A DNA stretch of 64,000 bases, from positions 744,001 to 808,000 of the forward strand of contig JAKCOZ010000010.1 of NCBI GenBank assembly GCA_022605955.1, written 5' to 3'. The notes below the pieces were generated by a model. That model saw nothing but the letters and a program-made list of their open reading frames with translations, ran no database searches and had not been told where the DNA came from. Shown in pieces: positions 63,501 to 64,000 of this stretch; positions within the stretch are counted from its first letter, which is position 1, and every line of letters starts with the position of its first letter. Made by a program: the position numbers and the translations under genes. The DNA is from Rallus limicola. Lineage: Eukaryota; Chordata; Aves; Gruiformes; Rallidae.

Positions 63501-64000
63501 TTGCATCTCAGCCTATTTTCAAAAGAAAGGAAGCAATTGCTATGGTTGTAACATTTTATGGTGGTAGAAATCAACAGAATTTCTCTAAAAAAAGGGCAGG
63601 ACTTGTACTCACAGCATGGTCCCCATCTGTTGTGCCTTGTCCAGACACAGGAGTTATACTTTGATCATTTTAGGAATATTGTATTAAATTAGTTACAAAT
63701 TCTGTAAGGAAGAAGTACATTTCCAAAAAAAAAACTCTTATGCCAATAAAGTGTAACAGTAATCATATATTTCACCTATTCCATTAGTTTTAAAATATAC
63801 ACATGCATGTAACAGCAGTATGAAATAGTTTACAAGCCTAACAACTACAACTGTGTCTCAGCACACAATAATTATATATTTTACCTAAATTTGCAATTAC
63901 ATGTTCAATTAGGTATCGTACCTTTACAGACTTCACTTTTTTGTATAATTGCAAGTGTTTTGAATCAAATGCTCGGAGCTAAGCATTTTAAAAATATTTA
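60563..64000. other. Intron 3 sequence to window end
   Basis: AT-rich DNA with the T19/G-rich tract at 62297-62347. No recognisable exon, transposon or RNA gene. A 118-codon minus-strand frame (63150-63506) has no family signature. Confidence 0.5.
62297..62347 (+). repeat. T19 run followed by a G-quadruplex candidate
   Basis: Nineteen T residues (62297-62315) are followed by G5-TAC-G4-ACGGT-G5-TGTTGT-G4 (62316-62347). Four runs of four or more G with loops of 3, 5 and 6 bases satisfy the usual quadruplex rule. Confidence 0.88.

Larger units (their letters stand above)
52888..64000 (+). other. ADCY1: ADCY1 intron 3 (5' part)
   Basis: All sequence downstream of exon 3 is inferred to be intron 3, because no segment encoding the expected next stretch (the ILFADI-type start of catalytic domain C1a) could be found in the remaining 11.1 kb. 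It contains a solo LTR, a second LTR fragment, an antisense CR1 and several low-complexity tracts. Confidence 0.82.

Noticed and set aside
1..64000. tRNA, rRNA, CRISPR array, operon or phage features
   Set aside because: None was seen on either strand; the window is vertebrate intron.

Overview
This is vertebrate nuclear DNA, almost certainly from a bird. It is AT-rich and intron-like, with many CR1 LINE fragments (several end in the short ATTCTRTG-type 3' repeat) and long terminal repeats of types I recognise from avian genomes. There is no Alu-like SINE and no bacterial or organellar content. The LTR families suggest a neoavian bird rather than chicken; the species cannot be fixed from the sequence.

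The only host gene I can support is ADCY1, the Ca2+/calmodulin-stimulated type 1 adenylyl cyclase, on the + strand. Two internal exons are present. Exon 2 (38604-38753) encodes the last helix of the first membrane domain and the start of the signalling helix. Exon 3 (52769-52887) encodes the rest of that helix and the lead into the first catalytic domain. The window therefore holds the 3' part of intron 1 (at least 38.6 kb), all of intron 2 (14,015 bp) and the 5' part of intron 3 (at least 11.1 kb). The promoter, exon 1, the catalytic-domain exons and the 3' end lie outside.

The rest is intron with transposon remains. Intron 1 holds a CR1 nested inside another CR1 (1.8-5.2 kb), a 5'-truncated LTR (7.9-8.5 kb), an antisense CR1 containing a 42-base C run (9.9-11.0 kb), an internally deleted CR1 (26.2-27.0 kb) and an antisense CR1 piece lacking its 3' end (33.2-33.5 kb). 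Intron 2 holds the least decayed CR1 (43.4-45.6 kb), two smaller CR1 pieces and the 3' part of an LTR ending 0.9 kb before exon 3. Intron 3 holds a complete-looking solo LTR with a 4-bp flanking repeat (56.9-58.1 kb), another LTR fragment (58.7-59.2 kb) and an internally deleted antisense CR1 (60.1-60.6 kb). Simple repeats and strong G-quadruplex candidates are scattered between them.

No CR1 copy is intact: each readable reverse transcriptase is interrupted by stops or frameshifts, and three of four catalytic boxes are changed. I found no tRNA, rRNA, CRISPR or second host gene, and nothing I can honestly call an undescribed biological system. The most useful leads are a sense-oriented LTR promoter just upstream of ADCY1 exon 3, a 16-bp perfect palindrome at that LTR's end, the C42 tract, and the unusual internal deletions in CR1 copies.
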